Shown one piece after another: positions 13,061-38,351 of a stretch of 64,000 nucleotides of DNA (position 1 is its first letter; every line of letters begins with the position of its first letter). Location of the stretch: assembly GCA_051294375.1 (NCBI GenBank), contig CM119265.1:19395642-19459641 (forward strand), read 5' to 3'. A program made the position numbers and the translations under genes. The notes under the pieces are model-generated. The model was not told the origin of the DNA. It ran no database searches and saw only the letters and a list, made by a program, of their open reading frames with translations. This DNA comes from Paraspadella gotoi (taxonomy: Eukaryota > Chaetognatha).

Positions 13061-13156
13061 ATGAAACCCAACGAAATTACCAAGATCCAAGAATCTGCAC
13101 ATAATCACAGCGTCAAACAGCACAAAATAAATCGACGTAGCCATGTCACGTATTGA
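13061..13156 (+). other. Upstream open reading frame in the CFAP43 leader
   Basis: ATG at 13061, 31 codons, stop TGA at 13154, just after a good splice acceptor (TTTTTTTCAG) ending at 13021 and 44 bases before the CFAP43 start. If the leader includes this stretch it would be an upstream ORF that could reduce CFAP43 translation. No protein function is implied. Confidence 0.35.
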
Positions 13157-13199
13157 AAAGTGAATACCTTAATACCACGTTCCGTAATCAATTCCCAAC

Positions 13200-16100
13200 A
13201 TGAACTTCAACGCAGCTTGGGTTCAGGGATACTCAGGCAGCGACATATTCTACATCAACCCCCAAACCATCGCGTTTCTTTGCGGTCGACACGTCAAGTT
13301 TCACGATGTCTCGTCGGGCGAAGAGAGCGTGTTCACTGGAACAGGCGAGGGTATCTCGGCATTCGCCGCCAGTCAGGCCAACTCGGTCTTTGCCGTCAGC
13401 GACATCTCGCCTCAGCCGAACATTCGAGTCGTCAACTACCCCGACTTCGAAGTCGTATCCATCCTCGAAGACGGCGCCAATTTAGACTATCACACCCTAG
13501 CTTTAAGCACAGGCGAGGCACTGGCCTCTCTCTCAACCCAGCCGGATTTTCGCCTGACGATATGGAACTTCGTCGCCGGCATTCAGATGTGCCAGATGAC
13601 TCTAAATCCCTTTCACTCTTTCGACGATTCGGCCAAAATCTCCTTTTCGCCCATCAACTGGCGCCAACTCTGCCTGGCCTCCAAGCGCGATCTTTTGTTG
13701 TGGTCCGTGGAGCAGAGCGACACCAAATTTCTCCTGGTGAAGCAAATCGTACACGTCCCGGCAACCGACGGCTCCGATCCTTTGGGCGCCGCCGATCGCG
13801 CCACTACTAAAGGCGTACGTGCCCGATCGGCTTTCGGCGTTGTGCCGCGTCGCCATGAAGCCAACTTCTCGGAGAACCCCCTTACCTCTCCCGACGCGGA
13901 GCTGCCCGACTATGCCATAGCGGGTGTAATTGGAGACTTGGTCCCTCGCTTCAACTCGCGCCTGGCGCCTCCCCTTTGCCGTCCCGTTTCGCATGCTTGG
14001 TCGGCCAAGGGCGACTTGTTAGTCGGCTGTGAGGAGGGTCAGCTCCTTCGCGTCGACGTTGAAGGCGCCACCGCGTCGCTCATCTTCCGCCCTGTCGACG
14101 CCGATGAGCTCGTCGGTGCCGGAAGAGAATCCTCCCTCAGTGGTGGCGGCGCCGCCAGCGCTATGAGCGGCGCGGTTATCATCCGCGAGGGCGGATTTCA
14201 ATGCATGGCGCTTCACCGCGACGGCCTCTACGTGGGCGGTACCGACGGAATCCTTCGAATCGTCGATGTCTCATCCCCGACAGAGATTTCGATTCTCGGT
14301 TCCCACATCGTCGGCGCCGCCGTCAACACCCTCACCTTCGACGCCGCCTACGACCACTTGGCGCTGGGCTCGCCGCAAGCCGTCCACGTCCTCGACGTCG
14401 TTTCGCAGAATCTCTCATCGATCGCCGACGAGGGATTCGGGGCCTTCGTCGGCGTAGAAATTCTCGCGCCTTCCTCCTCTCACGTGGTTACGGCTCGGGA
14501 GACGGGTCTCCTTCAGACCTGGAATCGTCGCAATGGACAACCAGCCGGAGTAATTAACGTCTTCGCGTCCGTTTTGAGCTTGGCGGCGTCTCCTACCGTA
14601 CCCTTTGTCGGCTGCGGTCTGACTTCTGGGCGTCTCTGCGTCGTCGATCTCTCCAAAGCGGATCAACCTCGAATCGTCCACGAGGAAAAGCTTCATCGCG
14701 GTCCTGTTGTCTCCCTGGCCTTTGACCCCAAGGGACAAGTCCTGGTTACTGGTTCGACTGACAACGTTATTTATGTCATCAACGCTTCTCCGTCGAAAAA
14801 ATTCGAAATTCTGGGATACGTGACGGCGGTCACTGGCGTCGTCGCTGAGCTGTCCCTCTCCCTCTCGCCGGGATTGACGACCGATAACGACAAATTTAGG
14901 GTACAAAAAGTTTTTGGTTTTGTTTGTCCAAATGTCCGTTTGTCCGTTACGTCTTAACCTAAAAAATATTGTTTATTAAAAATGTAATATTTGTTTTATT
15001 TTTCAAAAATTCGAATCGACTGAGCCGAATATTTTATTTCACTCGTTTTGCTTTCTTCCCTCAAAAGGTCGTCGCCGGGCTGCGCACCGATCCTACTGAA
15101 GGAAAAGCTTGTCAGAGAATTCTGGTTTTTGAGTTCCCGATGTCCTTGGCCAAAGCACCTTCCTCCTTTCACGCCGGCGCCTCCCGGGAATTCAAGGATC
15201 AGGATATTCAACGCTCGTCGCACCCGCTTCCCGGCACGACCATCGGAATCGCCTACACTTACCTTTACCACACCATCAACCCGCACTACATCTTCACGCT
15301 GCGCGGTACCCAACTGCTCAAGGCCGAGATTCCGCCGCTGAACCCGGCCCGAAAAGCCACCGTCGAAGTTCGCCTGCCCATCAAGATCTTCGCTGGCCAC
15401 ACCGTAGAAGGAGGCGGCGCCCGAATGACCCCCGCCCACGATTTTCTCGTCACCTTTGGTTCCGACGGATACGTTAATTTGCGCGAGGTCCGTAGTAATT
15501 TCTTTCGCCGTAGTAGACATATGGTCATGCGTCTCTTCGTTAATCCGCTCTAGGTTTCTGGCATCGAATCCAACGGCGCCGTTTTCACCTTTCGGCCTCA
15601 TGATTTTCGTCGCGGTGCCATTATTAACGTCTGCGTCACACCGGATCTCAGATACGTCTTCACCGTCGGAGTGGACGGCGTTCTCACCTCTTATAAGTGG
15701 AATTCCGGTTGTAGTCCAAAGACTCCCAACTGGACCATCGACGCTGCGTGGCAGCAGCAAGAGGCACAGGTTTGTCAATTTTGTCGGAGCAAGTGCCGGA
15801 TTCAATTATCTTCGTATATCGTTTGAACGTATTAACAATTTGAATATTTAGGCATTGACGCGCATGCGCGAGTCGCCGACCCCGCGCCCCGTATCGATGC
15901 CAGAATCGGGACGCAGTAGCGACTCGGCAGCGGTTGTAGAATTTCCCGCCGAGGAGGAAATGACGTGGATCGAAAAGCGAATCGCCGAGGCCGTTAAGGA
16001 AGAAGATAAGCTCTACGCCAAGCAGAAGCAGGGACTTCGAAATGAAATCGGAGAAGTGAAGAGGCAGTTGGGGGTGCGTTGTTGTAGTAGTTTTGGTTGT

Positions 16101-19100
16101 TGTTATTCGCCATATCAGGACAATTAGGAGAAATCTAAATGTAGATTCCGATTTTTTGTATCAGTTGATGATGAAGCTCAACTACAGTCGTCCGAAGTTC
16201 GAACAGTTGGGACGCGATGAATTTGAACTGGACATGGATGAAAAAGCCAGGATCGAGGCGGAGGCCGCAGACAGGTGGATCGGCGCTTTTTTTACAAACG
16301 TCAAACAAGGTGTTCCTTTAATAAAGGCTTTATTCCATTTTTCTTTTTTCCTCTCAGATTTCAAAAGATTCGGGAGGACATTCGCTACGAAAATCTTGGA
16401 AAGATGTACAAGCGCGACCTGATAAAACAAGAATGTTGGGATTCCATGACGACGAAGGGAAGATCGCTCAGAGCGTTCAACACGACTCTAGTTGTAGCCA
16501 ATTATCCTCTCAGGCACGCCCCTTTTAAAGAGTCTCATTGTTAATGATAAAATTATTAAAATTATTTATTTTTTATTATCAGGGCCAGATCCAAGGAAGA
16601 GTTGGATGAGATTCAGTTTGTCATCAACTTGAGAAAGATCGAAAAGGAAGAGGTGGAGTTGAGAAAAGAGTTCGTTGTAGAGGAAAAGGAGGTGGTTGAG
16701 GATGAAGAGGAGGAGCAGGAACCCGTGGAGGAGGAGGAGGAAGATGCGGTTGAGTCTCCGGCGATACAGGGTAGTCTGGGGGCTGAGTTTGGTGGAGGTT
16801 CCGAATATTTTTACAGGTTATTGTTACTTCTTAAGATTTTTTTGAAACTCCTTCCAAAAAAATGTTTCTTGTATATTTTATTCGTAAAATAACATTTCAG
16901 TCAGTTCGATTTGCACACCCGGGCGCAAAAAGTCAACCAAATCATTCTTCTACAAGGTAATGAACCATTTGTTTCTATTTTTCTGTTTTCCCTTATACAT
17001 ATACTAACCCCTTATTATTTGCGATCTAGACGCCATCTATCGGATTCGTGAAACCTTCAACAAGGAGTTTAACCACGTATTCGCGGTGAAGGAACAACAG
17101 GTTCATATATATAATAAGCATAAAACAAAATTGACCAAGTTCCAGTTGATAACATCTCTCGTCCCCTCCACCACCTCCGCTCGCAGATTCTCAAGATTCA
17201 AGAGAAAAACAGGCGAATTAAGAAAATCTTGAAGGATCTGGACATCGCGGATCGCGAGGTCTACGAGCCGGAGTTGGCGCCCGATGAAAAGCCCGAACTG
17301 CTGCTCACTGTTGCCGATGAAGAGGTCAAAGTCGAGAAGTACATCAGCCCCGAGATGAAGGCCTACATAGTGGAGCAGGTTCGTTATTATTTGATTGAAG
17401 AATGAAGATTATGCAAAGAGATATTGATCGCCTTTGTCGAAACAAAGGCTCGGATTAAAGAAGAAGAACGACTGGCGAAACTGGGCGACAACGCGAGAGA
17501 GCGCGCCTTGGAGCAAATGATGGGAGGCGTTTTGGAGGTGAAGAAGGAGGACGAGCTGAAACGCGACATCCCTCCTCCGGCCTTCGTCGTCGGACCCGAG
17601 GCCAAGGAAGAGGATGATTGGAACGATGACGAAAAAAATCAGTTCAAAGAGTACGAGCGTAAGGTGAGTCGAACCTAGGTGAGAGTTCGATTTTCACGAG
17701 AACCCTCGATTATCACCCTTTTGTTTTGCCCTCATCTCGTTAGGTGAAAGAGCTCAACGAAGAAAGAGAAAAGTTCCGCAAACAGCTGGAGACGGAGCTG
17801 AAGAAAGGGCAAGCGAGCATCATCGAGACGGTACAGCAATTTGACGAACAGCACACCAAAATCTTTCTAAAGAAAGTCAAGACGGAAATGGTCATTTCTC
17901 AAGAAGAGATGAAGATTCTGAGGATCAGGAAAATGTTGTTAATGGGTAAGATAAGATAAGATAAGATAATATAAGATAAGATTCTTTCTTTGTTTATCTT
18001 TGTATATCTTGTTTTTTTCTAATCTAATTCCTGTTTCAATGTGAACAGACGAAGAACTCGACATCCGAGAAAAAGAATTGGTTCGTCAACTCGAGGAAAA
18101 GCGGACAGCAAGAGGGCAGGCGACGCAAGCGGCGACAGAGGCCCGCAAAATGCAGGAAGCGATGCGGGACCAGTACGACATTTTCGTCGCCGAGGACAGG
18201 GTCATGGAGAAAAGCTTCCGCAAAGATTTTCCTGACTGCTCCGCCGCAATGGTTGAGCAGTTGTTCAAGCTGTACAAGAAGAGGCCACGGGGACGAGGTC
18301 TCGGCGCCGCGGCTCAGACTGGCGCCGGCTTCGACTTCGTATCCGGAAACGAAACCGGAAACCCTTATGGCGACAGGCCGGCGACCGCAGAGCGCAGGAG
18401 GTTGGCGGCGGCGGCAATGGAGTCTGCCTTGCAAGAACTCGACGATGTATCGAACAAACCGGATAATTGCAACATGGATTTATGGCAGCGACTTTGCCAA
18501 ACCAGGAGGGCCAAGATAGATTCCGAACAACAGGTAAGAACTTTTCAATTGAAAAAGGTCATCGCGTAATGAAACTTTTTTGCAGTGCTGTATATGATGT
18601 TATGCACATTCAGGTTAAACAAAAAGCATTGGTCTTGGCGCAAATGGCGGCGTTTACGGTGAAGAGGCAGGAGGAGGACGAAAGGTTGAAGGGCCAAATC
18701 GAGGAACTCATCACCGCGTTGAGCAAACTCAACGATACCAGACTCAAATTCACGATCGATAACCAGGTTCCTCTTTATAAAGTGTCCTCGCATCGCGTTA
18801 ATTCATTTTTTCAATATGACCCGAGGGATTTATCGCGTGACCGGAGTATGTTCTCTCGAATCACGTTCGGCGACGTGGTCAGGAATTCATTTTCTATCGC
18901 AAATATTCGCCTTGTTCGTGCGGAAACTCCAATGCGTTTTTTCGTTTTTTAAAACTTTTTTTTCTTTCTTAATTCTGAATCGGTTGTCGAAAATAATAAT
19001 ATATTATAGTAGCTTTTATTAGGTTATTCTACGAGATTAAGACAATTTCACCGTTTCTACCTCCTCTATAATCCATCTTATTTTCCCTTTCCACAGATCC

Positions 19101-19595
19101 AACTGCTGATCAAACAGGGTCAAGTGGAGATCGATATGAGCGTGCCGATCTACGACTACTCGACGTCGGTGTTAATTCACCGCGGGGTAGTCGAAGAATT
19201 GAACGGCGCCATCAGAGCCTTGGGAGAGTCCAAGATCCTCTCCATGGTCGAGAGTAAGGACTTCCGCAAAGGCATCGTTCAGGTGAGACGGAAATATTTG
19301 TTGTCGATTGTTGCCGATGGCGATGGTTTAAAGTCGAATAACTAAAAACGTGACACATTCACATGAGTTATTTTTCCCCGTCAGCTCGAGTGGGAGCAGA
19401 AGAAGTGCCAGATGCGAATGGAGGATCTTTGCGATCGCGCCCGGGACATTCAGATGCTCAAGGTCACTCGGGATATTCAGTCTTATTTGGCTACAGAGGA
19501 TCACGAAGCCAAAAAAGCCCAAGAGATTCAAGTGAGGAAGATGGGCACGAACGGGGTCGTAAGTTCGTTGATTGAAGGAAATAGATTTTTCTTTT

Positions 19596-19638
<43 letters not shown>

Positions 19639-19653
19639 TTTCTTCTTTCTTTT

Positions 19654-19694
<41 letters not shown>

Positions 19695-20543
19695 TTTCTT
19701 TTTCTTTCTTTCTTTCTTTCTTTCCCCATTCTTCTTCTTTCTTTCTTTCTTCTTTCCCATTCCTTCTCTTCTTTCTTTCTTTCCCCATTCCTTCTTTTCT
19801 TTCTTTCCCCATTCCTTCTTTCTTTCTTTCTTTATTTCCCCATTCCTTCTTTCTTTCTTTCCCCATTCCTTCTTTCTTTCTCTCACCTTTTTTGAAATAA
19901 TATTGGTTGAACCAATTTCATACCAATTTTCGGGGCAAGATAGCTTGTTTATTACATGAATGGATAATTTTTATATTGGTTGTACCAATTTCATATGTAT
20001 ATCGTTTAATTCTTCTGCGGGAAAAGACCAAAAAAAAATATTTTAAAATTTTTTACTTTTTCCACCAAGAGTCTGGAGGAGTCCCTCTCCGTGCAAGACC
20101 GAACAGCACGCAAGGAGATTAAGCAAAAGCAGAAGGTGCTGAGGGAGAAACAGAAGGCGATCGAAGGACGGATGCGGGAGAATGCGGATCTCGACGCCGA
20201 GTTGGAGACCCTCAACGTGGCCGTCAACGAGAGGCGCCACGTCAACGAAGCCACCGCCGCCGATAGCGTTGAGATCGAACGTCTCAAGAGGATGAAGGCC
20301 CTCGTCCAGGTGGGTTATGTATATGTATTTTATTTCTGCATCTCGATTTATTTTTTGGTAATTTTTTGTTCTTTCACTTTTATTTTTATTTCAATGCCAA
20401 AATTTCAATTTTTTGTTTTCCTGCAGAGGCGACGTCTGGTGGACGTCGCCAAATCCCAGGCGCAGGAGGTCGCACTTTTGCGAGCGGAAGTGGAACGAAT
20501 GCGAATGAGGACGTTCCCCGCTCTCGTGCAAATAGAACATTGA
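13200..20543 (+). CDS. CFAP43: Cilia- and flagella-associated protein 43 (WD40 plus coiled coil)
   Basis: CFAP43 works with CFAP44 to tether the inner dynein arm I1/f region to axonemal doublets. Eighteen exons: 13200-14900, 15068-15487, 15554-15769, 15852-16073, 16165-16274, 16358-16513, 16583-16816, 16901-16956, 17030-17100, 17187-17378, 17448-17663, 17744-17945, 18049-18533, 18614-18766, 19097-19282, 19385-19558, 20070-20309 and 20427-20543. They total 1716 codons, near the vertebrate length of about 1665. Family marks are AWVQGY at the start, [20 protein letters not shown] and CEEGQLLRV in the WD40 half (residues 1-780), ECWDSM and [20 protein letters not shown] later, then long Lys/Glu-rich coiled coil. 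The intron after 16513 seems to start with GC, the least certain boundary. Exon 7 has a run of acidic codons. Confidence 0.93.
17944..17987. repeat. GATAA tandem repeat at a CFAP43 donor site
   Basis: Seven near-tandem AAGATAA-type units start directly at the GTAAGATAAG donor of a CFAP43 intron. Probably a short microsatellite grown from the splice-site sequence. Confidence 0.7.
19588..19886. repeat. (CTTT)n microsatellite in CFAP43 intron
   Basis: About 300 bp of TTTC/CTTT repeats. The second half is a higher-order tandem array of a roughly 30-bp unit in which CCCCATTCCTTCTTTC recurs five to six times. It lies in the 511-bp intron 19559-20069. Confidence 0.9.
19901..19996 (+). repeat. Dispersed repeat copy in CFAP43 intron
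   Basis: Shares about 75 bp (GGGGCAAGATAGCTTGTTTATT, then GAATGGATAATTTTTATA and TTGGTTGTACCAATTTCATA) with two copies at 61946-62028 and 62272-62356. The block ends in the palindrome-like TTGGTTGTACCAA, and an extra TTGGTTGAACCAA precedes it. Confidence 0.8.
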
Positions 20544-21025
20544 CTGTTTTAGAATTAGTAATTTAATCAAATGCATGCAAGTGTAGCGAAGTAAAAATTT
20601 AAGAACACACCCCAAGAATCCAAATACGTTTGTTTTATTTTTTTTTATTTAGCGACGTTTTAGTGTTTGCTCGCACAGTTTACTCTCTGACGATTAATAT
20701 TTTTATATTACCGGCCTATACACGAGATTTATTTGACTAAAATTCTAATTGTGAAGTACAATCAAGCCTTTTACGCAGTCAATTTTTTTAATTAATAATC
20801 CGTCCTTTTATTATTAACGACTTGTGATAACAGTATTAAAACCAAACACCGAAATTATTCTAGTCTTATATAAAGGAAACAACGAGTCATTAGGTGATCC
20901 TAAAGTTTTGTGTAATTTATGTCTACAATCACGAAAGTTTTTTTTTACTAACTGTAGTAGTGTAATTTAAAATAACTTTATAAACAATACAAACTGATCG
21001 ACGATAAATAACCGATAAATAAAAA
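20544..21025. other. Spacer between CFAP43 and NME7
   Basis: 482 bp, AT-rich. It should hold the CFAP43 3' end and the NME7 promoter. I see no X-box-like or other clear motif. Confidence 0.6.
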
Positions 21026-22683
21026 ATGGAAGATTGGAAGGACAAATACGCATTTTGCGTCGATTGGTACGACCCCATGGCCGCCTACGTCCGCAAGTTT
21101 TGCCTCGTCTTTTATCTGACCGATAACAGCGTCGAGATCTTCGACGTCAAATCCAAGAAGCTCTTTCTCAAAAGAACCAAAGTCGACGAAATTGCGCTGT
21201 CTGATCTTTACATCGGATCCACGATCAACGTTTTTTCGCGTCAATTCGTCGTCACCGACTACGGAAACGTCTACACGAAAAAGGCGAGTTGGTTTTTTCT
21301 CTCTCGATTTAAAAAAAAAAATAGCGAGACTAGTGACAATGTTTAAAATTTTTTTTTTAGTCGCTGGGAACGTGCAAAGAAACGACCTTTGGCATGATCA
21401 AACCGGACTCTGTCTCCAAGATGGGGGAGATCGTGGATCTGATTCTTTCGAGCGGAATGCTCATTACCAAATTCAAGAAAGTCCAGTTGGACAGGTTAGT
21501 CACTGTCGCCGAGCGAGAAATTAACTAATTAATTATTTAATTAAATTAATTAATTATTAACTAATTAAATTAATTAAAACGTCTTCGCACCCAACATTTT
21601 TTTAAATTTTCTTTTACAGAACCGAAGCGGTAGCGTTTTACAAAGAAAAGCAGACGGATCCAAATTTTAGCAGCATGGTCAATTTCCTCATCGGCGGCCA
21701 TTGCATTGCCATGGAACTTCTGGGCGACGGTGCCGTCTGCAAGTGGCGCGATATGGTCGGTCCCACTGATCCTGCCGAGGCGCGCCGCTCGGCTCCTCAG
21801 AGCATTCGAGCGCGCTTCGGAAAAGACCTGCTGCAGAACGGCGCCCATTCTTCAGATTCGCCCGAGCAGGCCGCGAAGGAGATCGAGTTTTTTTTCCCCA
21901 CGAGTGGTGAGTTACGTGAAACTGAAACTTCTCTTACATAAGTATCACATTTATTCTTCCGAATGTTATCACTTTCACCAGGACCCGCCCGAAAAAACAC
22001 GGCCGCCTTCGAAAGCTCAACTTGCGTCGTCGTCAAACCCCACGCCATCCGAGACGGAAAACCCGGCGAAATCCTCAAGGCAATTACTGACGCCGGCATG
22101 AACATCTCAGCCATCACCATGTTTCGGTATGATCACTGATGAGCTTTGTCGGTAGGATATTTGTTTTGTTGCGTTTTATTTTACATTTCAATGTTATTGT
22201 TATTGACAGCCTCGGTCGCGCCACCTGTGAGGAATTTTTCGAAGTTTACAAAGGAGTCGTTAGCGAATACGGTGACATGGTGGACGAACTGTGCTCTGGA
22301 CCTTGTCTTGCGATGGAGGTAAGTTTATCCTTAAGAGAATGAAGATTGAAGAGCGAAAAAAGTTAAAATGTTTTTTCTTTTTGTTTGAGGTGAGAACCGA
22401 AAATGCGCCCAAATCCGTTAGAGACTTTTGCGGCCCAGCCGACCCGGAAATCGCTCGTCATCTCAGGCCTAAAGTGAGTCTGAAATTTTTTCAAAAAGAA
22501 ATCCATATCGGCTGTTGTAATATACAAAATTAATTGTAAACAATTATTCCCTATCTCTCTTACTCTCAGTCTTTGCGCGCCATGTTCGGAAAGGACAAAG
22601 TGCGCAACGCCGTCCATGTAACCGATCTGCCGGAAGACGCTCAGCTTGAAGTCGAATACTTTTTCAAGATTCTCGACCGTTGA
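21026..22683 (+). CDS. NME7: NME7: DM10 domain plus two nucleoside-diphosphate kinase domains
   Basis: Axonemal microtubule inner protein and gamma-tubulin ring complex-associated kinase. Seven exons: 21026-21283, 21361-21494, 21620-21906, 21982-22126, 22210-22318, 22390-22473 and 22570-22683. They give 376 codons, the same length as human NME7. Residues 1-86 form the DM10 domain (VDWYDPMAAYVRKFCLVFY, NVFSRQFVVTDYG). NDK-A follows (MIKPDSVSKMGEI, LIGGHCIAMELLG, NGAHSSD with its histidine), then NDK-B (VVVKPHAIRDGKPGEIL, EEFFEVYKGVV, NAVHVTDLPEDA, ending EYFFKILDR). Both phosphorylatable histidines are present. The first intron appears to start with GC (AAG then GCGAGT). It sits head-to-tail between two other ciliary genes. 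Confidence 0.96.
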
Positions 22684-22944
22684 GTTTTCAACTCGAGAGG
22701 ATTCAAAAATCTAGTCTTAATAATTAATTATTTTCTTGAATCCCGCGTCAAGGGTTTCTCAATGCTGCCATTCCTTTTTGCCTTCCTTTTTTTAAATTCC
22801 TGTACTTATTTTGTGCGAAATTCAACTTGATTTTTTTTATAAATATGATGATAAATCCTTATAAGGATGATGAACTGATGCTCAAAAAACAATATCATTT
22901 AAAAACCCTTTGCGATCACTAACTGAAGCTTAAGCGTGACCGCG

Positions 22945-35061
<12,117 letters not shown>

Positions 35062-35475
35062 AAATTTCGGGAGTTTGGGATAGACTTAAACAGTGATCGC
35101 CGTATTACTGCTCCATTAAAACGGTCCTTCGATTTTCGTGGCAACGATCATCCGTCCAAACTATAGACGATTCCGTCCACCGTTTGCTCAATCGAAGATA
35201 TATATATCGAAGATATAACAATCGATCCAACTTTCAAACTGGTTCTGGATAACGTGATCTCGAAAACAATGAATTTCAAAATTTCATGTATATTAGAAGA
35301 GCTTTTACGCTTTTGTCGTTTTGTTTTGATGTATCACTTTTTTACTACACAATTATGGTTTATATTCCTCTAACTTTGCTGAAGTCAAATTTAAAGCATA
35401 AAGCGAGATTGACGTTAAAAACATAACGCGACAATCTTTTTTTTTCAGCTAAGACTTTGACTTAAGTATGTGAAA
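35062..35475. other. Spacer between IFT140 and the C2orf81 homologue
   Basis: 414 bp. An acceptor-like TTTTTTTTCAG at 35449 suggests the C2orf81 leader has an upstream non-coding exon somewhere here. GTGGCAACG near 35139 resembles one half of an X-box; the other half is not evident. Confidence 0.45.
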
Positions 35476-38351
35476 ATGTCTCATCGAGCTGCTGGTGGTG
35501 CTCAATCCAAACTTTCAAAAACCGAAAAAAAGGGTGAAGGTGAGTATTAAGAATTTTTATAAAACGGGACTTGTCCGGAAGTTGAACCTCTCGCACACTA
35601 AGCGAGAATCATACAACTAGAACAACGATCAATGCCTTAATATCTCTAGGAAAAGGAAGAGAAGCAACCCCGCTGGTCACCAACGAAATCGTGCCCGGTC
35701 GCCTAAACGAGTCCGAGTGGAGTCTCCTTCTCGATCGCGACGAAGGGCAGGACTTCGCCGCAGAGGTCGTCGCCGAGGTTGTCGAGGCCGTCATCGGGTA
35801 AAGAATGACTCGGAACCAGTGATGATTGGTCATATTAATAGCTGGTAAGCATTGATCAATAAGTAAAATTACTCATCGTTTCCTTTAGGATATCCTACGA
35901 CTCTTACCTGGACATTGCCGTCATTCCTTACACCGTCGACCATTTCCAAGTGCTGCTGGAGGAAGTGGTCGAGGCTGAATTCCCGATCTGCGACGTCGGC
36001 GAACCTTTGTTGGCCAGGTAACGGGTTTGTTTTTGGCGAAATTGTTTCGTGTATTTCGATAGATCGAATCGTTGATAATCAATCATCAAAACTACAGCGA
36101 CGACGTCGACGTCATCGTCTCCAACGCGGATTTAGCGGGACGAGAAGCGGGCGAGGCTGGAGGCAAGGCCCTCGCGATGACGCCGCATCCTAAGCTCGAG
36201 GATGCGTCGTGGTTGGAAGACGCAGAGCCCTTGTGCGGCATTACGGACTCTTGGGCGCAAGGATCCGTCCCTGTACAGAAAAGTGGAGCGGATTCTAGAA
36301 CAGCATCGAGGTGAATGCAGTTTATAATTGCGTGCGAAATTCAGTATTTGACATTTATTTTACACGCAGATAAAATGTTTTCATTCTCATAATTTTCCTA
36401 ACTGATAATCTACGTACTTCAAAGTTATGGCAACGGGGCGTCATATGTGATGCCCGGGGTGTGAGGCATCTCCCGACAGCCGGCGCTCAGGGCTTTGGAA
36501 CTGCAGTGTCCACCCCATGTCACTTTAACCAGCGTGACCGTGATGGGAACTCACGGCTGTCCACGCCAATGGGACGAGCCGTGTTTCACCAAGCTTGTTA
36601 GGATTCGCCACTAAGTTTTAATTTAAAAAAATTTAGAATCTCCGTTTTGGTGGAGGAGGAACACGGCCTTGAGGAGATGGCGCCCGATGTCGACGAATCC
36701 GACCGCATCATTCCGACTCGTGGAACTCCGCTTGGGCAAGGTCGTGGAATAAAAAATCAGGGTTTAAATTGTTTATCAACGCAACGTTTTATTTCATATA
36801 AAGAATTCTTAATCGAGCAGGTGTCCCCTCCGACCCCGTCGTCAGTGCCGACGCCAACGCCATCACGTGCCATTCCACGAGCCCGTGCCCGCCCAAGTTT
36901 CCTTGGGAGGGCAAGAGCGGAAAGTCGTCCACGAGAGCAAGGAGAAAATTAAAGAAAAAGCCGGTAATGGTTTTGCCAAGTGGCATCAAAGTTCTCGATT
37001 AAACAACTCCCTCTCGCCACTCCCCCCCCCCCCGTTTTCATTTCAAAAGCCCGACGAAATTTCATCATCCCTCGTCTCGACGTCTTCGGCGCCCGAAGGC
37101 ACCAAAGCTCCCACGGGCGACGTCTTTCTCTCCAACAGCTCTATTCACTCCCAGTTCGCCCCACTGTTGCCGCGTTACTCGGGCGCTATGGTCAAGGCGC
37201 AGAACGGAAGGCCACCCGGCTTTAAAGACATCACTTACGATGAAGTACAAAATAAATGAATAAATTTTGTAATTAAAATGTCAAAATTAAAATGGAATGC
37301 CACTCATCTTAGTTGGGAAACGTTGTGGGCGTGGCGAGAATCGATCCGGATTCTTTGCCGGATCATCGCATCAAGACGAGAGTCACTTTTACAGCTGCTG
37401 CTTCCGAATTTGCTGATGACGAGGTAAGGAGCGAAAAAAAGAAAATTTCCTTTTTCGGCTTACGGACAAAGCGGTTTCTCGAATTCTTTCAGTCCTCCTC
37501 GCGGTTATCATCTCGATTGCGGCCGAACGCTTCCCTTAAACCGGCGCGACTTGCCTCCATCGGCTCCAAATTTGGCGACGGATGTTCAATTTCCCCGCCC
37601 CCCATTCCGTCCATGCCCACCCTTGACGACATTGTTTTTCCTCTGGCGTCATCGCAGTATGGTACATTGACGACAGCTCCCGACTCTTCGGCCGCCAACA
37701 GGACAACTTTGGTACAGTTAATCTAGCTGATTAGTTTATTTACTACCTACCTTTTTTATACTTAAAAAAATTAAGCTTTGCTATTTATTGCTTCCGCTTT
37801 TTTTTAGCGCGTACTAACAAATTTTTTTCCCTTTAAGTTTTAAATCCATTTAGTTAAATTTTTTGTTGATACACTTGCACGGCAGATTGATCACATTCAA
37901 TTATCTCCGGGGGTGGTTGTTCGAGACGGTGAAAAAACCAAAGCAGGACCGGACATCCCGGTAAGAAACCGGTTTCACCCAGAACGCTTCCCTTTTTTTT
38001 AATTTCATTCGCAAAGCGCTTAAAAGATTATATTTATTATTAAAAAAATTGAAACGCTTTCCCCCCCTTCCCATTTCTAAAGCCGCCTGACACGAGCGCC
38101 TTCATGAGGCTGAAAGAAAGTGGAAATGCCATGCAACCCGTTCAAAGTCATCCGTCCTCGAATTTTACTATAAAAGTAACATTTAGATTTTATAGTAAAT
38201 AAGAGTTAATTCGTAATTCTCCATAGACGTTTTCGTTACCAGCGAAAATTTATATTTTCAGGACATGGTGGACAGAAGAACCCCTACTTTAAGACCATTT
38301 CACGACAAACATCTGCTAACAACCGGTCACTACGGAGCCCAGAAAAAGTGA
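35476..38351 (+). CDS. C2orf81: C2orf81 homologue
   Basis: Twelve exons: 35476-35539, 35650-35797, 35889-36017, 36098-36310, 36637-36740, 36821-36963, 37050-37244, 37313-37423, 37493-37711, 37886-37960, 38083-38175 and 38262-38351. They give 527 codons. The start MSHRAAGGAQSKLSKTEKK, the block NEIVPGRLNESEWSLLLDRDE (residues near 33-53) and ITDSWAQGSVPV match conserved blocks of vertebrate C2orf81. Near the end LSPGVVVRDG resembles the late LAPGV block. Molecular function is unknown; in vertebrates the gene is expressed with ciliated and testis genes (general knowledge, not precise). It sits directly downstream of IFT140. The middle of the protein is low-complexity and exon edges there are the least certain. 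Confidence 0.8.
36420..36612 (-). repeat. Dispersed repeat family B, most complete copy
   Basis: 193-bp GC-rich insertion in the C2orf81 intron 36311-36636. On the minus strand it reads GGCGAATCCTAACAAGC, then CCCATTGGCGTGGACAGCC, GTGAGTTCC, CACGCTGGTTAA, GACATGGGGTGG and finally CCCCGTTGCCATAAC. The same blocks in order occur at 26750-26935 and 27575-27680, and islands at 24835-25075. Length and spread suggest a SINE. Confidence 0.75.

Noticed and set aside
14996-15805. 269-codon open frame on the minus strand over CFAP43
   Set aside because: It is the reverse shadow of GC-rich, strongly coding CFAP43 exons 2-3 and runs through their introns. No family resemblance.
19412-19900. Phe/Ser- and Lys/Glu-rich open frames on both strands
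   Set aside because: Translation of the CTTT intron microsatellite; the true CFAP43 exon ends at 19558.
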